The position numbers and the translations under genes are program-made. Positions 1 to 7,721 of a stretch of 63,672 nt of DNA are shown here, one piece after another (the first letter of the stretch is position 1; every line of letters starts with the position of its first letter). The stretch is from Labilithrix sp. (GTDB lineage: Bacteria > Myxococcota > Polyangia > Polyangiales > Polyangiaceae), in contig JAQBQL010000152.1 of NCBI GenBank assembly GCA_028287035.1, positions 1-63,672 on the forward strand, in the 5' to 3' direction. The notes under the pieces were generated by a model. That model made no database searches, was not told the DNA's origin, and saw nothing but the letters and a program-made list of their open reading frames with translations.

Positions 1-138
1 CGCTACCTCGACATGTACGCCAACGCGGACACGCTCGACGCCCCCGCCGACGTGCGCCGGGCGCTCGACGAGCTGTTCGCGCGCGGCCGCGCGGCCGGGC
101 TCATCGCGAACGATGCGCGCGCCGAGCTCGCGCCCTGA
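1..138 (+). CDS. C-terminal fragment of a MqnD/MqnA-like menaquinone (futalosine pathway) enzyme
   Basis: This frame is open from the window edge to TGA at 136-138 and gives the last 45 residues of a protein. The tail has a YLDMYANADTLD segment followed by a helix ending in GRAAGLI. That resembles the C-terminus of periplasmic-binding-fold enzymes MqnD (1,4-dihydroxy-6-naphthoate synthase) and MqnA, which end with an H-x-LYVN-x-x-TLD-like motif and a helix finishing AGLI. MqnA and MqnD act in the futalosine route to menaquinone. The resemblance is recalled from the family and the piece is short, so the assignment is tentative; another protein of the same fold is possible. The start lies outside the window. 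Confidence 0.45.
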   Translation, partial: RYLDMYANADTLDAPADVRRALDELFARGRAAGLIANDARAELAP

Positions 139-177
139 TCCCTGGGGACCCGGGCGCCAGGCCGGCGCGCGCCGCGC

Positions 178-783
178 TCACTTCTTCGTGCAGTCGAGGT
201 GCTGCTCGGAGCCGGACACCGTCACGTCGATGGTGAGGTCGGGGCCGGAGGCGCTCCACGTTCCCACCGCCGTGCCGCTGCTGGTCAGCTTGCCGCCACA
301 CTCGAGGACCACGCCGTTGGCCGAGCAGGCGCCGTTGGTCGTGGTCAGCTTCACGTCCTGCGACTGGGTGCCGTCATCGCACGTGAAGGTCTGATCGCAG
401 GGCGGGCACCCCTTCGTGCTGGTGCCGCTGTCCGTGGTGCCGGCGTCCACGGTGGTACCGCTGCTACCGCTGCTACCGCTGCTACCGCTGCTGCTGCCGC
501 TGCTGCCGCTGCTGCCGCTGCTGCTGCTACCGCTGCTGCCGCTGCTGCTGCCGCTGCTGCTGCCGTTCTTGCCGCTGCTGCCGCCGGGCGCGTCGTTGCC
601 GTCCTCGCCGCCCGAGACGGGAGGCGTGCTGCCGGGCCGCTCGTAGCCGGTGATCGGCGGACGCTCGTAGCCGGTCGGGAGATCCCCGCCGAGCCCGCTG
701 CCCTCGCCGCTGCAGGCGAGGACCGAGATCGAGACCCATGCCCCCGCGGCCACCGCGAGGGCGAGCTGCCGGGAGGAGCTCAC
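178..783 (-). CDS. Lipoprotein with long Ser/Gly low-complexity linker
   Basis: This is a 201-residue predicted lipoprotein of unknown function. It has a short signal peptide with a lipobox ending VLAC around residue 24. A Ser/Gly-rich stretch of about 45 residues (roughly 66-110) follows, then a C-terminal domain of about 85 residues with several cysteines (CPPC, CDDG and others). The C-terminal part looks like a small extracellular beta-rich domain, but I do not recognise a family. Its ATG overlaps the TGA of the beta-barrel gene upstream by 4 nt, so the two are probably translated together and may form an outer-envelope pair, with the Ser/Gly segment as a flexible tether. Confidence 0.75.
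   Translation of the reverse strand: MSSSRQLALAVAAGAWVSISVLACSGEGSGLGGDLPTGYERPPITGYERPGSTPPVSGGEDGNDAPGGSSGKNGSSSGSSSGSSGSSSSGSSGSSGSSSGSSGSSGSSGTTVDAGTTDSGTSTKGCPPCDQTFTCDDGTQSQDVKLTTTNGACSANGVVLECGGKLTSSGTAVGTWSASGPDLTIDVTVSGSEQHLDCTKK
454..582 (-). repeat. In-frame tandem repeat tract encoding the Ser/Gly linker
   Basis: This tract consists of near-identical 6- and 9-nt units built from CCGCTG and CTGCTACCG on the plus strand, read as Gly-Ser-Ser on the minus strand. It lies wholly inside the lipoprotein gene. Because all units are multiples of 3, gain or loss of copies would change linker length without breaking the frame. Confidence 0.8.
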
Positions 784-1616
784 GGCAGGTAGTAGATGGC
801 GGAGATGTTATTGACGAAGATCGCCCAGGGATCACCCTGGACGGTCGTGCCGAGCGACGTCTCGCCGGCGGACGCCGAGTTCGTCTGGTTGCCCACGTCC
901 TGCTTCACCTTCCACGCGTTACGCGCGAAGAGGAGGCCGACGGTCGCCTGGAGCGACAGCTGCGGCACGCCGATGAAGCCGAAGTGGATCTCGCTGCCGA
1001 CGCGGCCGCCGACGTCGAGGTGGAAGCCGTTACGGGTGATGTCCCCCGCCTGGCCGCCAGCGTTCGCCGCGGGCGTCTCGGTCTGGGTCGCGAAGCCGAC
1101 GTTCAGCTCCGGGATGACGAGGAACTTGTAGTGCTTCTGGTGGGCGAGCGCGATCGGCACGCCGCCGTGGAACGACAGGCCGAAGACCCCGGCGAGGTCG
1201 GTGGTCGTCGTGGTGTTGCCGCTGACGACCTCGGTCGAGCCGCCGGTCACGCCGAGGCCGAGGCCGAGGTCGAGACCGATCTTCTCGCCGAGCCAGTAGC
1301 GCACGCCGATCACGGGCGCCGCGACGTTGCCGCGGGCGGGGATGCCGCCCGTGCCGCCGGTGGCGATCGGCAGGTTCGTGAGACCGAGATAGCCGACGCC
1401 GATGTGGCCGACGACCTTCTCGTGATCCGACGTCGGATCCTCTTCCTCGGCCCTGCGGGGGCCGGCGGTCGACGTCTCGACCGTCGTCTTGGTCACGACC
1501 TTCGGCGGCGGAAGCGCGCCGTCCCCCGTGGCGGGCGGGGGAGTGTCCTGGGCGAAGGCCGCAGGAGCGAAGAGAGCGAGACCCGTAGCCAAAGCAATCG
1601 AAAGACCAGTCCTCAT
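780..1616 (-). CDS. Outer-membrane beta-barrel-like protein
   Basis: The 278-residue protein starts with a clear Sec signal peptide (MRTGLSIALATGLALF, cleavage after AFA). A Pro-rich linker follows (residues about 20-50), then Gly- and aromatic-rich alternating strands such as VVGHIGVGYLG and GVRYWLGEKIGLDLGLGLG. This is the look of a small outer-membrane beta-barrel of the kind common in myxobacteria. The start at 1616 is chosen because it gives an intact signal peptide and has a strong Shine-Dalgarno (GAGGAGG) just upstream. A longer open frame upstream has no signal peptide and is rejected. The stop overlaps the downstream lipoprotein start by 4 nt. The cargo or role is unknown. Confidence 0.75.
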   Translation of the reverse strand: MRTGLSIALATGLALFAPAAFAQDTPPPATGDGALPPPKVVTKTTVETSTAGPRRAEEEDPTSDHEKVVGHIGVGYLGLTNLPIATGGTGGIPARGNVAAPVIGVRYWLGEKIGLDLGLGLGVTGGSTEVVSGNTTTTTDLAGVFGLSFHGGVPIALAHQKHYKFLVIPELNVGFATQTETPAANAGGQAGDITRNGFHLDVGGRVGSEIHFGFIGVPQLSLQATVGLLFARNAWKVKQDVGNQTNSASAGETSLGTTVQGDPWAIFVNNISAIYYLP

Positions 1617-1701
1617 CAGTGTCCTCCTCGAGGGCCGGCGTGAAAGGACACGCGGGCGAGGCTGGAGGAGGCCACAAGGCAATGATGCGGGCCAAATTCG
1701 G

Positions 1702-1726
1702 TGCGCAAACGGATGGGGTTTGCGCA
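1702..1726. promoter_or_regulatory. Perfect 9-bp inverted repeat, candidate operator
   Basis: TGCGCAAAC at 1702-1710 and GTTTGCGCA at 1718-1726 are exact reverse complements separated by 7 nt. The right arm overlaps the presumed -35 (TTGCGC, 1720-1725) of the protease promoter. Size, symmetry and position are what a dimeric repressor or activator site would show. The region also lies upstream of the divergent beta-barrel gene. The binding protein is unknown. Confidence 0.45.
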
Positions 1727-1747
1727 ATGTGCCGCGGCCCGTACACT
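1720..1747 (+). promoter_or_regulatory. Promoter of the secreted protease gene
   Basis: TTGCGC (1720-1725), a 16-nt spacer and TACACT (1742-1747) form a sigma-70-like promoter. Only 8 nt separate the -10 from the ATG at 1756 and no Shine-Dalgarno is visible, so the transcript is probably leaderless or nearly so. Confidence 0.45.
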
Positions 1748-1755
1748 CCACGGCG

Positions 1756-3111
1756 ATGCTTCATCGTTGGGCCGGCGTGTCTTTCGTGGGCGCGCTCTCG
1801 TTCGCCGTCGTCGCGGGCTGTTCGAGCTCGTCCCCTCCGTCGCCCTCGTCCGAGGAGCCCGTCGCGACCACCTCGCAGGCGGTCCAGGACGGTACGGAGG
1901 ACAACGCGAAGCACCCCTACGCGGTCGGCATCTGCGTCGGCGGGCAGAAGGGCCGCTGCAACGGCGTGTGCTCCGGAACGCTGATCCTGCCGAACGTGGT
2001 CGTCACGGCCCGTCACTGCGTCCAGCAGACGAACGAGCAGATCAACTGCGCGACCGACACCTTCGGCGCCTCCGAGGGCGTGCAGTGGATCACGACGAGC
2101 CCCCTGCTCTTCCAGAGCACGACCGGCTGGCACGCCGTGAAGAAGGTCTACGTGCCCACCGAGACCAAGGTGTGCGGCAACGACATCGCCCTCATCGTGC
2201 TGAACGATCTCGTGCCCGCGAGCGAGGCGACGCCGGTGACGCCGGGCGTCCAGTACAACATGGGCGACCTCGATCGGTACCAGCACAGCTACACCGCCAT
2301 CGGGTACGGCAAGGTGTCGACCGCCGAGCCCTCCCAGCAGTGCTACCAGACCGGCCTTCCCGCGAGCTCCTACGCCAGCTGCCCGGGGCTTCGCCGGTAC
2401 CGCGACGACATCCCCATCGAGTGCATCCCCAAGGACCCGTACATCGACTGTCCCGACACCGGCGGGCAGGTCACCGACAAGGACTTCATCGCCGGCAACG
2501 GCACGTGCCAGGGCGACAGCGGCTCGGGCGCGTTCGAGACCAGCACCCTCGCCTCGGGCAAGCCCGTCACCCTCGGCGTGCTCTCGCGCGGCGGCGCCGA
2601 CCAGACGGACCCGACCAAGTGCGGCCTTGCGATCTACACGCGTCTCGACGCCTGGCGCGACTTCGTCGTGCAGACCGCGGAGACCGCGTCGGCAAGCTGG
2701 ACCCTCTATCCGAAGCCGGTCCCGGACTGGACGGTGTACGTTCCGCCGGCCGCCGATGCGGGCGCCGACTCCGGCAAGCCGCCCGCCCCGTCGAACCTCG
2801 GGCTCGGTGACGCGTGCACCACCGACAAGCAGTGCACGAGCGGCATCTGCGCCGACACGGGCGCGGGCTTCGTGTGCACGACGGCCTGCGACGAGACGAC
2901 CGCCTGCACCGCCGGCTACACCTGCGTCGGCGGCTACTGCGGGGTCGACGCGGCGCCCGCTGCGCCTCCGCCCGCGACGGTCACGAAGACCACCTCGGGC
3001 TGCAGCACCTCGCCCTCGGGCGCGCCGGGCGGAACCCGCGCCGCGGCTGGGCTTGCGGCGGTGGCAGCGCTCGTCCTGACCGCCCGTCGCGGACGACGAC
3101 GCGCCGCGTGA
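1756..3111 (+). CDS. Secreted trypsin-like serine protease with MYXO-CTERM-like tail
   Basis: The 451-residue protein has an N-terminal lipoprotein-type signal (VVAGC), then an S1-family protease domain at about residues 45-300. The His motif is VVTARHC, the Asp motif GNDIALIVL and the Ser motif CQGDSGSG, so the whole triad is present. A Pro/Ala linker leads to a short Cys-rich module (about 350-405: DACTTDKQC to CVGGYCG). The tail is Thr/Ser-rich with one Cys (TSGCSTS), a hydrophobic helix and a terminal RRGRRRAA, the layout of MYXO-CTERM sorting signals. The start at 1756 yields the signal peptide and follows a TACACT -10 by 8 nt. It is probably exported and held at or released from the cell surface, as a degradative or processing protease. 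Confidence 0.88.
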   Translation: MLHRWAGVSFVGALSFAVVAGCSSSSPPSPSSEEPVATTSQAVQDGTEDNAKHPYAVGICVGGQKGRCNGVCSGTLILPNVVVTARHCVQQTNEQINCATDTFGASEGVQWITTSPLLFQSTTGWHAVKKVYVPTETKVCGNDIALIVLNDLVPASEATPVTPGVQYNMGDLDRYQHSYTAIGYGKVSTAEPSQQCYQTGLPASSYASCPGLRRYRDDIPIECIPKDPYIDCPDTGGQVTDKDFIAGNGTCQGDSGSGAFETSTLASGKPVTLGVLSRGGADQTDPTKCGLAIYTRLDAWRDFVVQTAETASASWTLYPKPVPDWTVYVPPAADAGADSGKPPAPSNLGLGDACTTDKQCTSGICADTGAGFVCTTACDETTACTAGYTCVGGYCGVDAAPAAPPPATVTKTTSGCSTSPSGAPGGTRAAAGLAAVAALVLTARRGRRRAA

Positions 3112-3218
3112 TGCTCGGAAACGGCGCGTTCACGAGCGCCGGGGGCCCTACCGGAACGTCCCGGGGCACGACAGCATCGGAAGAGAGGCGAGACCGCGAT
3201 ATGCTTCCCGGAATCACG

Positions 3219-4682
3219 ATGAGCGAGCACGTGACCGACCGCCAGCGGGCCCGATTCGAGGCCGTTCGCGCCCGCGTCTTCGCGGAGATGGCCGAGGTGT
3301 CGTCGCGCAAGCGCGCGTCGATGATGGTGCCGTTCAACGTGCTCGTCGTCGTCGTGCTCGCGATGCGCGGCGCCCCCGGGGCACGCCTCGCCATCCAGAT
3401 CGTGGCCGCCGTCCTGATGCTCGTCGCCATGACGGTGGCGGAGCGCGTCGAGGGTAAGAAGCGCATCTCGGCGCTCGTCATCGCGTCGTTGTGCACGCTG
3501 ATCGGTGTCGGCAACACCGGCGGCCTCGCCAGCCCGCTGCTGCTCAGCATCGTGCCGTTCCTGATCGGGCTGTCGGTCAACCCGAACCTCGATCGCCGTC
3601 GCTACGGGCTCCTCGGGTTCTTCCTGCTCGGCTTCGTCGTGATGGCGGTGTGCTCGGGCAGCGCCATCGGCGAGCTCTGTCCGCCGCTCGCCCCGCGCGT
3701 CCAGTGGGCGAGCACCGAGTACGTCGTCCTCTCGCTGCTCACCGCGGTCACCGCGGCGCTCGCCGTGTTCAAGATGGGCCGCGGCATCAGCCTCGCCTAC
3801 GAGCGCATCGCCCTCGAGCTGGCGGTCCGCCGCGAGGAGCTGTGCGACGAGAGCGAAGGCCGCACGCGCGCCCTCGAGGGAATCGCGGCGCGCCTCGCCC
3901 ACGAGGTGAAGAACCCGCTCGCGGCCATCAAGGGCCTCTCGACCCACGTCGCCCGCAACGCGACGGACGAGAAGGTGAAGGAGCGGCTCACCATCGTCGC
4001 CGCCGAGGCCGAGCGTCTCCAGGAGATCGTCGAGGGCTTCCTGTCCTTCTCGCGCGGCCTCGACGAGCTCTCGATCGGGCCGACCAAGCCGTTCGACATC
4101 GCCCGCGAGCTGTCGCTCCTGCTCGAGACGCGCGCCGCCGATGCAGGCGTCGCCCTCGAGGTGCGGGGCAGCCGCGAGCTCTCGCTCAATGCGGACGGCA
4201 AGAAGCTGCGCCAGGCGCTGCTCAACCTCGTGCTGAACGCGATGCAGGCGTCGTCGCGCGGCACCACCGTCACCCTCGAGGTCGCGAAGAGCTGCTCGGA
4301 CGGCGCCGCCGTCGTGCGCATCATGGACCGCGGCGCGGGCATGGGCCCCGAGATCATCGAGCGCATCCGGAAGCCGTACTACACGACGAAGGAAGGCGGC
4401 TCGGGCCTCGGCATCGCGGTGGCGCGCGGGATCATCGAGCAGCACGGCGGCGCCCTCCACTTCGAGAGCGCCTCGGGCCGCGGCACCACCGCGACCGTCC
4501 TCCTGCCGGCCTGCGCGATGTCGGCGCAGGCCCGCAAGCTGAAGCTGCCCGACCCGTGCCGCGCGGCCAAGGCGCACTCCGAGCCCTCGCGCGACCATTC
4601 GCAGCCGCGCGAGCCCGTGCCCGCGCTGGCCGGCGTGCTCGCCGTCGCGGGTGCCGGCGGCGCGGACAAGGTCGCGACGTGA
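3219..4682 (+). CDS. Membrane-bound sensor histidine kinase
   Basis: The N-terminal 190 residues form about six hydrophobic membrane segments with little periplasmic loop and no recognised sensor domain. A HisKA domain follows with phospho-acceptor His about 228 in LAHEVKNPLAAIKG. The HATPase_c domain shows an N box (LNLVLNAMQAS), a G1 box (DRGAGMG) and a G2 box (GGSGLGIAVARG). The H-box variant HEVKNPL is typical of NtrB-like kinases, and the next gene is an NtrC-type regulator, so the two form a cognate pair. The ATG at 3219 is preceded by GGAA and a TATGCT -10-like hexamer (3200-3205); ATG at 3201 is possible but lies inside that hexamer. The signal sensed is unknown. Confidence 0.88.
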   Translation: MSEHVTDRQRARFEAVRARVFAEMAEVSSRKRASMMVPFNVLVVVVLAMRGAPGARLAIQIVAAVLMLVAMTVAERVEGKKRISALVIASLCTLIGVGNTGGLASPLLLSIVPFLIGLSVNPNLDRRRYGLLGFFLLGFVVMAVCSGSAIGELCPPLAPRVQWASTEYVVLSLLTAVTAALAVFKMGRGISLAYERIALELAVRREELCDESEGRTRALEGIAARLAHEVKNPLAAIKGLSTHVARNATDEKVKERLTIVAAEAERLQEIVEGFLSFSRGLDELSIGPTKPFDIARELSLLLETRAADAGVALEVRGSRELSLNADGKKLRQALLNLVLNAMQASSRGTTVTLEVAKSCSDGAAVVRIMDRGAGMGPEIIERIRKPYYTTKEGGSGLGIAVARGIIEQHGGALHFESASGRGTTATVLLPACAMSAQARKLKLPDPCRAAKAHSEPSRDHSQPREPVPALAGVLAVAGAGGADKVAT

Positions 4683-4711
4683 TCGTTCGCGGCCTGGTAT
4701 AGCTGCCGCCC

Positions 4712-6079
4712 ATGGCACGCGTTCTGGTGATCGACGACGAGTCGGCGATGCGTTTCACGCTCGAGGCCGTCCTCGGTGACGCCGGCTTCGACGTCCACAC
4801 CGAGGACGGTGGCGCCGCGGGCATCGCGCATTTCGAGCTGCACGGCGCCGACGTCGTCATCACCGACCTGGCGATGCCCGACGTCGACGGCATGAAGGTG
4901 CTCGCCACCCTGCGCGTGCAGGATCCCGGCGTGCCGATCATGATGCTCACCGCGCACGGGTCGGAGCGCGTCGCGGTCACCGCCATGAAGGCGGGCGCGT
5001 TCGACTACATCCCGAAGCCGTTCGACCCAGACGAGCTCGTGCTCGCGGTGAAGCGCGCGGCCGAGAACCGTAGCCTCCGTCTCGAGAATGCGCGCCTCCG
5101 CACCGAGGCCTCGATCGGCCGGCCGATCGTCGCCGAGAGCCCGGCGACGAAGCGCGCGCTCGACGTCATCACCCGCGTCGCCCCGAAGGACGTGACCGTC
5201 CTCCTCACGGGCGAGAGCGGCGTCGGCAAGGACGTCCTCGCCGCCACGCTGCACGCGCACTCCAAGCGGGCGAACAAGCCGCTCGTCCGCTTCAACGCCG
5301 CCGCGATCCCCGCCGAGCTCGCCGAGGGCGAGATGTTCGGCCACGCGAAGGGCGCGTTCACCGGGGCCCACGCCGCGCGCCTCGGCTACTTCCAGCAGGC
5401 CGACAAAGGCACGCTGTTCATCGACGAGATCGGCGAGCTGCCGCTCACGATGCAGGCCAAGGTGCTGCGCACCATCCAGTCGGGCGAGGTCCAGCCGGTC
5501 GGTGGCCGCACCGAGATCGTGGACGTCCGCCTCGTCGTCGCGACCAACCGCGATCTCGCGGCCGAGGCCAAGGCCGGACGCTTCCGCGAGGACCTCTTCT
5601 ACCGCCTCAACGTCGTGCCCATCCGCATGCCGCCGCTCCGCGAGCGCCGCGAGGACATCGAGCCCCTCGTCCATGCCTTCGTCCGGTTCTACGCGGATCG
5701 CTACGGCATGGGGCGCGTCGAGGTGGAGCCGGCGCTCGTCGACGCCTTCAAGGTGCACGACTGGCCGGGCAACGTCCGCGAGCTCGAGAACACCGTGGCG
5801 CGTCTCCTCGCGCTGACCGCCGACGATTCCCTCACCCTCGCGCTGTGGCGCTCGCTCGACTCCGGCGGCTCGCCCTCGAGCCAGCGGCTGTCGCTCTCGA
5901 GCGATCCCGGCCCGAGCCATCCGCTCCGCGCGCGCGTCGAGGGCTTCGAGCGCTCGATCATCAGCGCCGAGTTCCTCGCCGCCCACAAGAACCAGAGCGA
6001 GACCGCCCGGCGGCTCGGCGTCTCGCGCCCGGCGCTCATCGAGAAGCTGCACAAGTACGGCTTGCTCGATCGCGGATGA
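4712..6079 (+). CDS. NtrC-family sigma-54-dependent response regulator
   Basis: This 455-residue protein has the full three-part NtrC layout. A receiver (1-120) carries phospho-acceptor Asp52 in [10 protein letters not shown] and the conserved KPF. The AAA+ domain (about 140-370) has Walker A GESGVGKD, the sigma-54-contact loop GAFTGA at 214-219 and Walker [12 protein letters not shown]. The C-terminal Fis-type helix-turn-helix is at 420-455 ([18 protein letters not shown]). It should activate sigma-54 promoters when phosphorylated by the kinase encoded just upstream. A TATAGC hexamer at 4698-4703, 8 nt before the ATG, may give it its own leaderless transcript. Its stop overlaps the next gene by 4 nt. 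Confidence 0.93.
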   Translation: MARVLVIDDESAMRFTLEAVLGDAGFDVHTEDGGAAGIAHFELHGADVVITDLAMPDVDGMKVLATLRVQDPGVPIMMLTAHGSERVAVTAMKAGAFDYIPKPFDPDELVLAVKRAAENRSLRLENARLRTEASIGRPIVAESPATKRALDVITRVAPKDVTVLLTGESGVGKDVLAATLHAHSKRANKPLVRFNAAAIPAELAEGEMFGHAKGAFTGAHAARLGYFQQADKGTLFIDEIGELPLTMQAKVLRTIQSGEVQPVGGRTEIVDVRLVVATNRDLAAEAKAGRFREDLFYRLNVVPIRMPPLRERREDIEPLVHAFVRFYADRYGMGRVEVEPALVDAFKVHDWPGNVRELENTVARLLALTADDSLTLALWRSLDSGGSPSSQRLSLSSDPGPSHPLRARVEGFERSIISAEFLAAHKNQSETARRLGVSRPALIEKLHKYGLLDRG

Positions 6080-6936
6080 CCGTGCGCGTGTGGCGCACGC
6101 TCGCCCTGCTCGCGCTCGCGCTCGGCGGGTGCCGCAAGGTCGGTCCCGCCGAGGACGCCGGAGGTGAGCCGCGCGTCGTCTCGCTGTCGCCCTCGACGAC
6201 CGAGGCGCTCTTCGCGATCGGCGCCGGACGACAGGTCGTGGGGCGGTCGCGGTACTGCGACTACCCTCCGGAGGTGCAGGCGCTCCCGCAGATCGGCGGC
6301 TACGTCGACCCTTCGTACGAAGCGATCCTCGCGCTGCGCCCGACGCTGGTGACCGGGGCGCGAGGGCCGTCCGGGTCCGCGCTGAGCGAGAAGCTCGGCG
6401 CGCGCGGCATCGGGACCTTCTTCCCGCAGACCGAGTCGTTCGCCGAGATCGACCGCATGATCCTGGGCCTCGGCGAGCGCACGCACCACGAGGCGGAGGC
6501 GCGCGCGAAGGTCGCCGCCATCGACGCGCAGGTCGCGGCCATCGAGACGGCGCTCGCCAGCGTTCCACGCGCGCGCGTCCTCCTCGTCTTCGGGCTCGAG
6601 CCGATCAGCGTCGCGGGGCCGGGCGGCTTCGCGGACGAGATGATCCGCCGCGCCGGCGGGACGAACGTCGTCACCGAGGGCAGCGCGTACCCCGTGCTCG
6701 GCGTCGAGCGCGTGCTGACGCTCGATCCCGACGTCGTCGTCAACGCCGCGATGGCCGAGGCGCACGGCGCCGAACGCATCGGCAAGGAAACGCCCGGGTG
6801 GTCGAGGGTCCGCGCGGTGGCCGCCGGTCACGTCGTTCCGCTCACCGACGAGGCGGTGCTCCGGCCCGGCCCGCGCATCGGCGACGGCCTGGCGACGCTC
6901 GCCCGCGCGATCCATCCGGGCGTCGCGCTACCGTGA
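6076..6936 (+). CDS. BtuF-like periplasmic substrate-binding lipoprotein
   Basis: The 286-residue protein has a lipobox (LALGGC) and then the class III periplasmic-binding fold seen in BtuF and related vitamin B12 or siderophore binders. Opening strand PRVVSLSPSTTEALFAIGAG, YCDYPPE, a two-lobe layout with a long connecting helix and VRAVAAGHVVPL near the end fit this family. It would deliver cobalamin or another metal chelate to an ABC importer, but no permease or ATPase lies beside it. It starts on an ATG overlapping the regulator stop by 4 nt, so it is co-translated with the two-component system, which suggests the regulator and transporter are functionally linked. The substrate is not provable from sequence. 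Confidence 0.82.
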   Translation: MTVRVWRTLALLALALGGCRKVGPAEDAGGEPRVVSLSPSTTEALFAIGAGRQVVGRSRYCDYPPEVQALPQIGGYVDPSYEAILALRPTLVTGARGPSGSALSEKLGARGIGTFFPQTESFAEIDRMILGLGERTHHEAEARAKVAAIDAQVAAIETALASVPRARVLLVFGLEPISVAGPGGFADEMIRRAGGTNVVTEGSAYPVLGVERVLTLDPDVVVNAAMAEAHGAERIGKETPGWSRVRAVAAGHVVPLTDEAVLRPGPRIGDGLATLARAIHPGVALP

Positions 6937-6946
6937 GCGGCGACGC

Positions 6947-7708
6947 ATGAAGGTCAGGGCCGACCAGCTGCTCGTCGCGCGTGGCCTCGCGCCGTCGCGG
7001 CCGCGGGCGCAGGCGCTCGTGCTCGCCGGAAAGGTGTACGTCGGCGAGACGCGCATCGACAAGGCGGGCGCGCTCGTCCAGGACGATGCAGAGATCGTGG
7101 TCCGCGGCGGCGACCACGCCTACGTCTCGCGCGGCGGCGTGAAGCTCGAAGGCGCGCTAGACGCGTTCGGCGTCGACCCCGCAGGCAAGCGGTGCCTCGA
7201 TCTCGGCGCATCGACGGGCGGCTTCACGGACTGCCTCCTCCAGCGCGGCGCGGTCAGCGTGGCGGCGGTCGACGTGGGCTACGGCCAGCTCGCGCACAAG
7301 CTCCGCACCGACCCTCGCGTCCTCGTGCTCGAGCGCACCAACGCGCGCACGCTCGAGCCGGAGCAGGTCGGCGGCAAGGCCGACCTCGTCGTCGTCGACG
7401 CGTCGTTCATCGGGCTCGGCAAGCTCGCCGATGCGATCGTTCGCTGCCTCGCGCCGGGCGGCGAGCTGGTCGCGCTCGTGAAGCCGCAGTTCGAGGTCGG
7501 CCGCGAGGCGGCGTCGAAGACGAGAGGCGTCGTGAGGGATCCGGCGCTCCGGGCGCGCGCCATCGAGAGCGCGACCAACGACGTCGCCGCGGCCGGCCTC
7601 GTCGTGCTCGGCACGTGCGACAGCACGCTCGAGGGACCGAAGGGCAACCTCGAGGCATTCCTCCATGCGCGTCTCTCGGCACGCGACGGAAATGGCGACA
7701 TCGAGTAA
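6947..7708 (+). CDS. tlyA: TlyA-type rRNA 2'-O-methyltransferase (S4 + RrmJ-like)
   Basis: The N-terminal S4 RNA-binding domain (about 1-60: RADQLLVARGLAPSRPRAQ) is joined to a FtsJ/RrmJ-like Rossmann methyltransferase. The SAM motif is CLDLGASTGGFTDCLLQ, followed by VVVDASFIGL and ALVKPQFEVGR. This is the TlyA layout; TlyA proteins methylate ribose 2'-OH groups of 16S and/or 23S rRNA. The older label 'hemolysin A' has no support in the sequence. The gene begins 10 nt after the binding-protein stop. A TACCGT hexamer sits 12 nt before the ATG. Confidence 0.88.
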   Translation: MKVRADQLLVARGLAPSRPRAQALVLAGKVYVGETRIDKAGALVQDDAEIVVRGGDHAYVSRGGVKLEGALDAFGVDPAGKRCLDLGASTGGFTDCLLQRGAVSVAAVDVGYGQLAHKLRTDPRVLVLERTNARTLEPEQVGGKADLVVVDASFIGLGKLADAIVRCLAPGGELVALVKPQFEVGREAASKTRGVVRDPALRARAIESATNDVAAAGLVVLGTCDSTLEGPKGNLEAFLHARLSARDGNGDIE

Positions 7709-7721
7709 CGTCCTCCTGCCG

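Noticed and set aside
6947..7708. Haemolysin
   Set aside because: TlyA proteins are often labelled haemolysin, but S4 plus RrmJ-like motifs indicate an rRNA methyltransferase.
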